NCBI GenBank assembly: GCA_004794785.1
Contig: SJOL01001209.1
Location: 32,133-96,132, forward strand
DNA: 64,000 bases
Direction of reading: 5' to 3'
DNA from: Opisthorchis felineus
Lineage: Eukaryota > Platyhelminthes > Trematoda > Opisthorchiida > Opisthorchiidae
In this document: one piece after another, positions 34,111 to 46,400 of the stretch
Numbering within the stretch: the stretch's first letter is position 1
Layout: the number at the start of each line of letters is the position of its first letter
The notes under the pieces: generated by a model
What the model was told of the DNA's origin: nothing
The model's database searches: none
The model's input: the letters and a program-made list of their open reading frames with translations, nothing else
Made by a program: the position numbers and the translations under genes

Positions 34111-35209
34111 AACTACGCCACCAGTCAAGCGGACGAGATTGTGAAACTCAAATTATCAAGCCATTAAGGAAAATCCTGGATTTTTCCTAAATAAACTGCA
34201 ATAAGCTATATTGTGCCAGAGTGAAGCCAGTCTAAGCGACGGTATTGTCATCCCAAGACGCTTACTAGGAGGGAATGAAAGCTCACATTCACATAACAAC
34301 ATAACTCCACTGTGTCAGGTACTGAAAATGATTCCATGCTCAGGACCTAGAAAGTTATTAGGCATTCGCACACAATGTGCGTGCGTGCGCAGATCCTCGT
34401 TTGGTGCACTATCACGGAGGGATCTGTGCTGTTCACAATTTCGATCAGTCTTTATTCCCATTTTAAACGAAAGAGGGGTGCGAATTTCAGCGGAAGTGTG
34501 GACGACATGAGGGATAAACGATGGAGAAAACGAGGAAATTCGTTTAATCTAATGACTGAAAACACTAAAACTCTATTCTCCACTAGTCAAAAGAACGGCT
34601 CCTGCAAGGGATAAGAGGGGAAAGACACCAATTCACAGAAACTGTTTTTTAATACTTCTATGGGTTTTGCTTCCATATTTCCTACGCAAGTTCCATTCTC
34701 ATCTAACGTACCAACCCAAAATGATACCCATATTCGTCGCGCACAGGAAGTGACTGTGGTATCCATCGAAACGGAGTAACGAAGTGACACGCGAACAACA
34801 TTTATTGAATTCGACCCCTGTGCTCTCACTGGAGAATTATCGATGGCTAACAAGCAAAATCTACACCGTAAGCCCGGAAACCAGTCGGCGAGAGATTTCG
34901 AAAGCTAACCACACATGCTCTGGCACGTGTGAACCTCTCTCCCAATCTTACGGAGGATAATTGGGATATAAAAAACGAGTCTCAATTAATAATCAACAAA
35001 CGAATGTGTCCACTTCAAAGTTCTGGGGACGAGGACATATCCAAACGTCGGTGCGCATTCTTCCACTACCTTTGCGATGCAGTCGGTGGAAAATGCCTTG
35101 TAGTGCGTCATATCCTCTAACTTCTTTCCGATGGCTTTCTGAGACTTTCCCTTTAATCCGTTCCGGATAAATTGGATGAAGCGTCCAACAGACAATTACC
35201 ACATGTCAC

Positions 35210-35920
35210 GCAAATGAGTTAGTTTAACGACTCACTTTTACAGAGAATCCATATTTTTCTATGGTTTGCATTTATGAAAAGTTCATGATTGTCGCGGTCG
35301 GTAGTCGAATGGCTGTCAACCAAATCAACCACGTAAGATCACTTGCCTTCGATAGTCTGCATTAGATTAACGACTGCCTACATGAATTCAAACTCGACGT
35401 ACAGAAAACTAGTACAGCTATTCAATCAGTCATTTCTCTGGGTTCTTTGCGTATAGGATTTTTAATTCAATTTGTACTACTTGCAATCCTACTGGAAGGA
35501 TACCAACCGCCTGAGTGTACTTTTTATTCGGTAGATTATGACCGATGTTGGACGTTGTGGGTAATTCGCTATACTTTCGCGTTACTTACAAGTAGCGTGT
35601 ATTTGGGATAGCACAACAGAGCTGACGACCGTTGCAGCTCAGGTTAAATTTAGACAATTATCCTGTCTGCTATCAAGGGAAATGCCGCCGCCACTAGCGG
35701 ACACAGTATACTGGGACTGTTTAGGGGAAAAGTGACACCTGGGCAAGCAAATACAGAACCGCTGACGGTTCCAACCAACAAGGCTCTGAGTGCACTAAAA
35801 GAACGTAGAAGAAAGGAACTTTGTCTGTTGGGAATGAAACGTTGTTTTCAAACGGTAGTTGACGCGCTGAACCACCTCCACGTGGTACCGACTGGGTAGC
35901 CCGGACGTCAGTCTGGGTGA
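35210..35920. other. Upstream flank of the R2-like element
   Basis: No gene recognised. The last few hundred bases may be the 5' UTR of the R2-like element, whose left end I cannot place. I see none of the conserved 28S rDNA target sequence. Confidence 0.35.
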
Positions 35921-38900
35921 GCTAAGAGTTCAGCAACTCCAGACAGGGCTAACCACCATATTTGGTTTCAATGTTCTGGTTACTTTCGACACTTACACTA
36001 CGAATCATCTGGCGCCTCCGCACCAGTTCCAACCAGTACACGGGAGAGACTCGTGGGGCTCACGTGTGAGGAATGTGGCAAGTGCTGCAAATCGAAAGCT
36101 GGCTTGGTAGCCCACCATCGAGTTCGCAACAATGAAAGTGTTGGTACGAACATGGTCGCCCAATTGGCCTGCGCTGATTGTTCCCGCCTTTTTCCGACGA
36201 AAATTGGCCTGAGTCAACATCGCCGGCACGTACACCCCACCCAGCATAATGCAGATAAGCTTGGCCGAGTGAAGTATTCCGGGGCCCGTTGGTCCCAACA
36301 AGAGTCACAATCGCTCTTGCGCCTGGCTAACAATTTATATCCGTCTTGTGGCACGCAAACCGCGCTGTTCGCGAGATTGGAGCAGTATTTTCCTGGTCGA
36401 TCGGCTATCAGCATCAAAACCAGGTTACGGGTGCTTAACTGGCAAGCACAACAGGACGAATCATCATCTGGTGGCCCTGACCAAACTATCGGTCAAATAA
36501 CGGCCTACTCGTCAGAAGCTGATGACTATAGCGTCTGGTTTAAACAAACCGTGGATTGCGCCGTGTCACTCTTGGAATCCCATGCTGACAGTTCGCTTGC
36601 TAGTGTTGACCTCCTGGCATTTGCCCGAGGGTTGCAGTCTGGCATCATGACACCGGAGCAAGTCCTGTCGCTTCTGGACCTCCACGCCTCCAGGACATTT
36701 TCACACACCTGGAAAACTGTATCCCGACGCCGTCGTCAGTTAGCCCATCGGATGCCGGTCAACCGAAAGCAGATCCGCCGAGCCAACTACGCCGCCATTC
36801 AGACCCTATACCACCAAAGACGGAAAGATGCAGCGTCTGCTGTGCTCGATGGGTCATGGAAGGATCTATACAAAGGTAACTGCGGCCTACCTCTGAACGC
36901 CGAGCAGTACTGGAAACAGGTGCTCTCAGCTCCAAAACACGTGGATAGCCGGCCAAGTCGCGTAGTAGTACCATCCGATTGGAGCTTGATCGAGCCAATT
37001 ACAGGAGAGGAAGTCGGTCGTACGATCCGTTTAATGGGCAATTCGTCCCCAGGCCTGGACAAGCTCACGCCCAGGATGCTCCGCCGGTTCAATGCTAACG
37101 CGCTTGCTGGGTATTTCAACTTACTCTTATTATCTGGGGGTTGTCCCCCACATCTGTGTCGTGCCCGTATTACTCTAGTTCCGAAGGTCCCAAATCCGAC
37201 TTCACCGGATCAACTGAGACCGATCTCCGTGTCATCCATTCTTGTCCGATGCTTTCATAAGGTGCTTGCTGATCGCTGGAGTCGTAGATTGCAACTGCCC
37301 TCACTCCAGTTTGTATTTCTACATCGAGACGGTTGTTTGGAAGCTACATCGCTGTTACATGCCCTGCTTCGTCACTCTTCAGCGACTGCTTCTAACCTCA
37401 GCTTGGCGTTTGTTGATATCTCGAAAGCGTTTGATTCGGTTTCGCATGACACAATCGTCAGATCTGCCAAGGCGTTTGGAGCACCATCACCTCTAGTTCG
37501 ATACATCGCACAGTCCTATGAGAATGCTGTAGCAGTTTTCCCCAATTCCGAGGTCCACTGCCACAGAGGTGTGAGGCAAGGAGATCCACTCTCCCCATTA
37601 TTGTTCATCATGGCAATGGATGAGGTTCTTGGATTGTCGATGCCGCAACTGGGATATCAGTTCCATGACACCCTAGTAGATGGTTTTGCCTTCGCTGACG
37701 ACTGGGTCGTGTGTGCAGAAAGTCAGGCTCGCCTTAAAGAGAAGCTTGAAGCTGCTGCGGTCGAGTTGGGAAGAGCTGGTATGAAGATAAACGCCCGAAA
37801 GACGAAAGCGATGGTGATTTGTGGGGACAGGAAACATCGGGCGACAGCAGTCTCAGTCGAACCATTTTGCTTCGCCGAGGAACTCATCACTCCTCTGGGT
37901 CCGACAGACACCGTAACATATTTGGGCATTCCCTTTACATTCAAGGGGAAAGGGGTCTTCAACCACCGACAGCATCTGCTCAAACTGCTCGATGAGGTGA
38001 CGCGTGCCCCGTTGAAGCCGCATCAAAGAATGGAGATCACGAGGAACTACCTGATACCGAGGCTGACATATTCGCTCGTGCTCGGCCAAGTCCACCGAAA
38101 CACGCTCAAAAGGTTGGACAACTACATCAGGCAATCTATTCGTGGCTGGCTACGTCTACCGAAGGACACCCCGATCAGCTACATCCACGCCGGTAAACAA
38201 CATGGGGGACTTGGTATCCCAAGTCTGAGTGCAACAATCCCGATGCAGCGGAGAGCGCGTATGGAAAAGCTCTTTTCTACCCAGTGCCGAGTACTACGCA
38301 ATGTAGTCAACGATTCCGCATTTGGCAAGATTGTTCGGGATCTCAGCCTTCCGATCCGAGTCCATGGTGCATGCGTAAACACCAAGGAAGAGCTGGTGGC
38401 TGCTTGGGGTGATAGTCTGCACAACAGCGTTGACGGTCGCGGTTTACGAGAGTTGGTCGCTTCACCTCTTTCGAATCGATGGCTTGTATTTCCAGAACAA
38501 GTGTTTCCTCAGATATTTGTCCGCGGTATCCAGCTCCGATGCAACCTGCTCAGGACGAGAGTTGGAAGCGCTCGGCATTGTCATGGTGGCCAGACGGTCT
38601 TCTGTCGTGAAAACTGTTGCTAACCGGAGAGTTTGGTGCATATTCTACAGCCCTGCTAGATCACGTATGATGCTAGGTATGCTCGTCATAATCGGGTTGC
38701 AAAGGAACTCGCGAAACATCTCCGTCGCCTGGAATACACGGTCACCGAGAAGTTGATAGCAACTACGTCGACGTCCGACCTAATCGCTGTTCGGGAGCGC
38801 CGAGCAACTGTGATAGACGCAAGCATGGTCTCGGACGGGCGCGGAGTGACGGTGTGCAATGAGAGGAAGCAGAAGTATGGTGCTGATGAATGTTCCTTCG

Positions 38901-39148
38901 CCGTAACCTCAGCCCTACGTGCAATCGATTGGGATGTTGACTTTTTGGTCCACCAACCGATGATCATTTCTTATCGAGGAATCTGCTTCCCTCAATCCGC
39001 CAAGGCTGTTATTGGACTGGGACTTCCAAAGGTCACAGTCGGTGATTTGTGTTTGCTTGCCATTTTGGGCTCTCTACGTACTTACGACACTTTAATGCGT
39101 GGCGCATGGCGTCGAATGTTCATTCTTGTGATTTACTTTTATACCTGA
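35921..39148 (+). pseudogene. R2-superfamily retrotransposon polyprotein with two nonsense codons
   Basis: One reading frame runs from just after a TGA at 35918 to TGA at 39146, broken only by TAA (38621) and TAG (38657). From the N-terminus there are two C2H2-type fingers (CEECGKCC...; CADCSRLFPTKIGLSQHRRH), a Myb-like segment (WSQQESQSLLRLANNLYP ... ISIKTRLRVLNWQ), and a full reverse transcriptase. The RT includes IRLMGNSSPGLDKLTPRML, SLAFVDISKAFDSVSHD, VRQGDPLSPLLFIMAMDEV and FAFADDW. A CCHC knuckle (C-x3-C-x7-H-x4-C, 38603-38656) and a restriction-like endonuclease follow, with DLIA (Asp 38777), VIDAS (Asp 38816) and a downstream ERKQK. This order is diagnostic of R2-type elements. The first finger has Arg where its last His should be, and no in-frame ATG starts the frame, so the 5' end may be truncated. 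Both stops lie in or next to the CCHC knuckle. Confidence 0.9.
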
Positions 39149-39430
39149 CCAATTATGACGGACCTTTGTGCTTCATGTGCGAGCCCGGACTGTGCTACCG
39201 CTCACCGCGCCTTGAAGATCATTTAGCATTGTTTGTCCTTTCTTCGGTTGCTGGTCTTTACACGCGTTTCCATACCAAACATTCTTACATACGTTTGGAT
39301 TCATCTTGTCTGTCTGGAACTGTTGGTGGCATGACTTCGAATGAGGCGCTTCTCTCGTTTTATCTAATATTCACCTGTAATCCTTCCACATCTATTCTTG
39401 TGTTTGTGGCCAGGCTCTTAAAAAATGAAC
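35921..39430 (+). mobile_element. R2-like non-LTR retrotransposon, nearly full length, outside rDNA
   Basis: This is the coding region described above plus about 280 bp of 3' sequence ending near an A-rich cttaaaaaatgaac at about 39418. Both ends are approximate. The element lies between the 3' ends of the NETO-like and V-ATPase genes, in the opposite orientation to the V-ATPase gene. R2 elements normally sit in 28S rDNA; neither flank resembles it here. Confidence 0.75.
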
Positions 39431-39970
39431 GATAATATGACGTAGGACCGCCTCCGAAAATCATGGACCCGGAAGATGGACAGTTCTGATTCAAAAAGTC
39501 ATCAAGTGATTCCAAGTAGTCGGGAAAGGATTCCCACCCACATCATGGCAATGGATCGAGTAAGGTTGTCCTCCTGTAGGGTACACTTCTAACAAAATGG
39601 GAAGGGGTATAAGCACCATTTTAATCCAAGAAGCCGAGAAACGTTCTAAAGTGCACAACTCTCTGAAGCGACCAGCTAGCAGCCAATGTACTGTGTTCCA
39701 TTGAACGTAGTCGGGAAGCCAACCTTCTGCATAGACCAGCTGGTCGCTCCCCTCTTTCATTAATCGCAACAAACAGCTAAACTTTCTGACAGTCTATCGT
39801 GACAACAGAACCTCCCATGTAGCACAAAGTGCGCACAATCTTCCTGTTGTAACTAACTGGCTGCAGTAAGCCACATTCGCTGGAACCAACAGGAATGCAT
39901 ATCACGAAGCTGTTCGGCCCGACATTCACGAATCTATAAACTTCGATGAGGTCAGGCTAACACGGCTGTT

Positions 39971-39976
39971 TTTATT
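39971..39976 (-). terminator. AATAAA poly(A) signal of the V-ATPase subunit d gene
   Basis: The - strand carries AATAAA about 290 bases past the stop codon at 40267. It is the best signal found for this gene. Confidence 0.5.
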
Positions 39977-40266
39977 GAGAAAAACAATGGCACAACACGA
40001 TAGGAAAGCCAATTTCGGTTGCACTTCGTTCATAAATATAATCGGGTTCACAAAACATAACAAAGAAGTGACAACACACACAGGGCGTGTAAACAGATTT
40101 ATCGAGTAAAGCGACAGACTGAATAATCATAATAGTTTGAGTGAATCACAGGTGTACCGCAGGCTACCAGAATAGTGGGTTAAGGGGAGGACAATGCATT
40201 AGGAAGGCTGGAACGGATGGGACATTATGCTTGAGCGCAGCGAAACGGTGGTGATGCTCGACGTCC

Positions 40267-40428
40267 TTACAATATATTGATGTATGAATCAATTTTAGCA
40301 CGTTGACGCTGGGAAACACACTCAGCAATCCATACGATGTTGCGCATTTCTTGTTCCTTGAGCTTCAGCAGCGAGTAGAAGACGCCAAAGTGGAATTGGT
40401 GCAAGAATGAGCCCACGTTTAGTTGGAC
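40267..40428 (-). CDS. ATP6V0D: ATP6V0D exon 6 (terminal)
   Basis: Starts after acceptor ctccgtgtag on the - strand in phase 0 and encodes 53 residues, [19 protein letters not shown] onward, ending [10 protein letters not shown] and TAA. It matches the conserved C-terminus of subunit d. It is 12.8 kb from exon 5. Confidence 0.93.
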   Translation of the reverse strand, partial: VQLNVGSFLHQFHFGVFYSLLKLKEQEMRNIVWIAECVSQRQRAKIDSYINIL

Positions 40429-43400
40429 CTACACGGAGAAAGCAAGGAGAGAAGCTGCCGAAGACACATGGAAAACTTATGGTACTGCGAAACACATGTC
40501 GAACACGAGATCATAGAAATAACAGGAAGCAACGAATGCTCCTAATGCTGAGGACAGGTAACGGACCTGACTAGAAAGGTCGGAAGATCTGACCACCAGC
40601 CGACGCCAACAGAACTTTTTCTATCGCCTTTTAGGAAGTCTCACCAATTGCTACCACACTGAGTTGGAGTTTCGGGTTGACTACTGTAATTGGCTTGGAC
40701 GTCTTTCTCAAAGGTCTAAGCGTGTGCAGCGGGTCCTCGTATTGCGACCGCCTGAAAGTACAGTCGTGTTGTTCCCTACGATGGAAATGTGAACGCACCT
40801 AGAGGTTTCCTCCAGGCGATCAACATGACGATATCTATAGAAGCAGTCATTTCGCCTTCCCCAAACGAAGGACGGCTTATAAATTGTTTACTCCGAATCC
40901 GCATACTCCAATCACCCAACGTTGATTGTGACTGTCCGCTAAGCGCTCAACACTTCCAAAAACTATAAAACCCTATCAATAGCCTGATTGGAATCAAAAC
41001 GTATCCGAAATGCACAACAGTATTAGGAGTGAGGTATTCCTTCCTTACTACCTGCGCTCTCGTGGTGAGCTAGCCCTGTACAACCAAGTGGGTCAGACTA
41101 TTGAGTCACGAGTTTCGGTTAAGATCACATCCCATCCCCGCAGAAAAATTTCAACCTCTCTTTGGAGGTTAAGACTTTCAGGTCGGAGGTTGGGATGGGA
41201 AACTTGCAGAAGCTCCTACATCCAACCGTCAATCAAGGGTTTATAGCGGAGTACCTTAAACAAATTCACTTCCCCAACCGAGACAACCAGCATAATTCAC
41301 CTCCGGGGCTGTTCGCATACGAAACCCCCCAAAATATCCCACCCACATCAATCAGACGTGCTGGATCAGCTAAATTGCCGACATGTAACCAGAATCACCC
41401 AAAAACAGACAGATAATATACTAATAAATTCAAAAAGCCCTTTTTAAGTTGGCCAGTATATCCCTCTTTGGTCGACCCTAATCGCTTAATTTCAACGTAT
41501 ACTGTGTCGCTGAAGCGCGTGAACAGAACTATGGCTTGGTTTTGCACCTCAAACCTCCATAAACGAAGCCTGATATTTCAGTCCATACTACGGGTGTCGC
41601 GTGATTCTGGAGCAACGCATCAGGCTGTTAAGAGTGTTGGAGCTGCACTCACCCTCAAGTGTCGACGGACTCGAGTTCCGAAGGTGAGACTAAGACTTTC
41701 ATCTTCGGTCTAACTAGGCTGACCCATCCGAATAACACTGAAATTGTTGTTTGTGACTGGTAGGAACGCCGAATTTGCCCCAGTGAATCCTGCGGAAGCT
41801 CCTCTTGGTGGCTGATTCAGACTTGAATGTTTCCCCCACAGACAGCGAGGAGAAGCTCTTTCAACCATTCGCCGACTACTTCTGGATGTTCGACAAAATC
41901 ACTTACATCGTGTAGCCATTAAAAAAGGATGAGCCACGGACCACGTGGCAACCAGCTATCCAGTAAGAGGAAACATCGAAGTTTGTCGTTCTTCCTGAAG
42001 TACGCGTCTTGATTTTGATCGTCCAATAGTTTGTGCATATTTCCACCAGGTCTCTGGACCAACAAAACGGCCAGACTACTGATCCTAGAAGAGTGCTGCA
42101 GCAGCATCGGTAGGAGCTAGTCCAAAAACGGGCACATGTTTATCATCATCGGCATCACAAAATTATTGTTCAGAACCAATGACTCATTGAAGAACAACCA
42201 TAATTTATTCAAAAGCCTCATTTTGAAGAAAGCAATAAAAGCGGATGGAGAGTAGACCTAGTCCCAGCCTACGATAATCACTACGAGGAACATAAACCTC
42301 TAGACACTAATTCAGACCATCTGACGACAAGAACGGCACTGACATCGGTTGAAAACCACATCTTGCAGCGTCTGCAACCATGCATAGTGGATCTAGCCGA
42401 CACCATCTTGGAAGGCCAGTAGCACTGACGGTACATGGATATTTCGTAACCGATATCATACCGCTGTGCCAGATCAAAGATTGACCACCTTTCGCATGCG
42501 CAACTCTGAATCGGATAAGGAGAACAGCACTCTTTTAGGCAAAATATGGTTCGGAATGCGTAATACATGACCAAAACACCGCAGCTTTTGGTCCTGGATA
42601 CACTCTTCGATTGAAGTCTGCTGCACGAAGTAAATTTCGTTTTCTGACTGTCTCGTTGCGAATTCGCCGGCACCAGCCTACACGAGCTATGGTTCCGAGA
42701 AAACATATGCCGAAGACCTGGAAAAGTCTCAGTTCCCGTGCCCACAGAGTTCAAACCTCACAACCGCACAAAATGTACGTAGCCTGATACACACGCCCCT
42801 CGAGATTCAGGGCTATGTTGCTTCGCCGCCACATGTATCTCAAATTAGCAAACGCGTGTGTTCACCTCATGTTTCACACTGTAATCGGAGCTTGTAAAAC
42901 TCCAAGGTAGGTAAAACGCTCCACAACATCAAATGATTCTCCTTGGATTGTAAGTGGGGTGCTCAGTGACTGCATATCCAGCAGCATGACCTTATACTTT
43001 GTGGGTGCAAAGTGCACGCCAAAGGACGGGATGACTTTGGTCAGCTTATCTTTTTCCTCTTGGAAGAGGAGAACGATGTCGTCAGAACAGCCCAGATCGA
43101 CAATGTCTTCGTCACCAGCTACCTGAAAACCAGGGTTTCGAAGATTTTCCAGTGTTCATCTCCTTAGCTGGTGGATCACGAGAGAGTGGGTATTCCTGTC
43201 GGACACCTATTTGTGCACGGAAGCTTATGAGAAACCTCGGAGGCATCCATTGCTGAGCAAGCATTTTAAGGAGAACAAACCGATCAACAGAGTCAAATGC
43301 GCCATGCAAATCTAGGGATAACAAAAATGTGGGTCGGTTATACGTACGGTGTCGTCAGAGTACCTGACGGAGTAAAAAGATTTGATCAACGCAAACCATA

Positions 43401-46400
43401 CCAGGCCGGAGAGCTCAGTGTTTAAGGTGCCAGCTTACGGACCGGAAGGTCTGTGGTTCGAACCCAACCTCAGCATCTCGACTGCTCCTCTCTAGGCTTG
43501 AGCAACCTGGTAGTATCCAAGCCTTTGCGCATGCCTCCGTTTGCAGGCCGGAATCCCGCTAGCTGCTCTCGAGTCATTGCTGCACGAGCTAGCGTGAGGC
43601 GATGAAGGACAAATAGCACCAACAGTCTCGTTACGATTAGAGTCAAGCCGATCTCTCTGTGATCACCACATTGACTACGGGCCCTTTTTTTGGAAACGGG
43701 CACTATTATCTGTCCTTTCCAATTGTATGGGATAGTTTCCTTCCCCCAAACGGAAGCAAGTAGGTCAGACAAGCGCTAAGAACCTCCATCCCTGAGCGTT
43801 ACGTATGAGATGTCATCCGGACCAGGAGGAGCTCGGAGATGTCTGGGAGAAGACATGCAGTTACAAACCCCCAAGGCTGTGCCGGGTTCCAGGTTCACTG
43901 TTCAAGGTTCTGATGCAGTTCGAGAATCCGTGTGAGTGACGGCAGGTGACGAAGATGATTGTTTTTTAAAGTGTCGACCGATCGGTCGGGGCGTCCTTGT
44001 TATTTATGAAGATCGCGTCAGTTTGATCCTTCATGCTTTCGTCCACAGGTGGTGTTCGGGAACCGGTGGCATTGGTCGAACGAAATAAACGTCGGACATT
44101 GAGGACACTCTTGACCTCTTCCATTTCCTTAGCCTTCCGTATCCACTGGGTCTCATTATCGGCGCGCACGCTGATTTCACCTGACGTTTGATAGTACGCT
44201 GGGTTGAATTATGCTGGGGACCGGCGGGATCTTGGTTACGCTGAAAACATCGTCAGGGACGCCTTGTCTCACCTAATAATAAATAATCGTTCAGCTGTGA
44301 CACCCCTTCAGTGCTTAGCAGCCATGCCACTCGGAAAAATCACGGGGGCTGAGATATTGCCAGTTTTCCCAAGCCTAGACAGGAGTAGTCGAGATACAGA
44401 GATTAAGTTCGAACCGCGGGCCTTTCGGTTAGTAAGTTCGCGCCTTAACCACTGAGCTGTCTCGAGTCTTGCCTACTTATTATTAACAGAGAGCCCACAA
44501 AACGTCGATTCGTTCAAGTATATGGGCACCATCATCTCAAATGGTCAGGCATTGCAACAAGCAGACGTTCGCATCGACGACGCCAGGAAGACCTCCATGC
44601 AGCTTCACACTGCCCTGTGGGAACGCTCAGAAATCAGTCTTCAGAAGAAACTCCGTGTGTACAATAGGACCGTCCGATCCGTACTGACATGGTCCAGAGA
44701 GATCTGACTTTTCCGAACCGTCGATTTTTTTCAAACTCGAAATATTGGGCCACTAGAGATTAATGCGCACAATCGAATAACCCTGGGACGGCAGGTATCT
44801 GTTGATAGTGTCAGGGACCACTGTCATATTCTATGCCTGTCCAAATCAACACAGCGACGTGGTTGAGTTGTGTGCAAACCGGACTTCGAACTATCCGAAC
44901 TCCCCCTGTCGCTAGTAAGCTGTTCAGAATGACGCTGTTACACCAGAGAACAACTGAAAACCTAGCTCTCAACACTTTAGATCGACTGGGTTTGAAGGTG
45001 GTCTAGTGGGTCAAGCAATCGAACAGAAACTGGATGACGCTCTGATCGGAAATTGCTGCCAATTGAGCTTCAAAGACAGCAGAAATCCGGGATATTCTTA
45101 GAGCTAACTCATCGTCCTCCGGGAGAAAGTTGGAATAAAGCAAGACGAAAGTCAAGTATTTCTTAAAGGTGGTGTGGCATTGGTAGTTAGTTTGGCGGGA
45201 ATTCTACGGAACGAAAAAAAAGTGCAGAATGGAATACTTATATCCTTACACCAATCTATATGAAAGGCACATGAGTAACGTGTCAAAACCACTCGGACAT
45301 CAGCTGGGTGGCTATCGCTTCCATGCTTCCATTCTATGCAACTTACGCGAACATCAAGAGGGATGGATCCTTGGAAATCAAGCTGGATGTCACCTGTAGC
45401 GTGAGTGCACAGAGCAAACCGTAACCCTTCGAAATGTGCAGAAACAACGCCACTGATTTCAACAACCAACAGTGGTAAGCTTCAGAATAAATCTGTTCGG
45501 TTCTGTTTCAAGTTAATATTCTAACCGTATTTCATCGTCATCATCGACGAAACAGTATCAGTCTTGAACACCGACGCTTCACTGCAGTAAGACCGTCAGT
45601 TGACCTGTAATCAGAAGGGGTTGCACTGTTCGAATATGCCTGGTAAATCCTCGAATTCTATATATGTTTATCCGAAGTAGATCCCCTCACCTTTCCACTG
45701 TGTCCATAGGAAAGGACGCCGTTGCTATCTTCATGGTTACTCAGCACGAAGACTTTGGAATTTAGATTACCTACCTTTTCCCTTCTAATTATCCTCCACT
45801 TCTCCAAAAGATCGTGCAGCTGTAACACCCTTTCGGTTCCCAGTTGCCATGCCACCCGAAGGAGACACGAAGACTGGGATACTTCCAGGTTGCCCAAGCC
45901 TAGACAGGGGAAGTCGAGATGTAGAGGTCGGGTTTGAACCACGGACATTCCGGTCAGTAAATTCGCGCCCTAACTACAGAGCCATCTCGCCGCCCACTGA
46001 GCCACCTAACTAGGGGTATAAGTTAAGTTGCAAAATATGGAGATGCATACCTCTCATTTGAAAACACCGCATATAGTTCACGTTGTAAAAAGATCTAGCC
46101 GGTGCTCTGTATTAGCTATAAGATTGCCGCAGTGTGCTCTTTAATCAGACCAACTTGGCTCAAACTGGTCTCCTCCTTTCATGGATTATGTGTGGGGAGG
46201 GGGCTCCATCCTAGTGAAACAATTTTTGTCCAACGAACGGCAATGTATTCATTGGGAGTCCAGATGGCCCTGTCAGAATCTCAAGTGTGATACGCCTAAA
46301 TACGCTCAATCAATATTTACTTAACCGCAGGAATATGGGGACAAATTACCCTACTCCGAGAAGTGGTAGTGGATGAAAGGAATCTCCCAACTATCTCAGG

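Noticed and set aside
36053..36055. True start codon of the R2-like protein
   Set aside because: The codon here is GTG, and the frame is open upstream to 35921 without an ATG. The real start is unknown or lost.
35640..39500. Insertion in 28S rDNA
   Set aside because: Neither flank resembles the highly conserved 28S target region.
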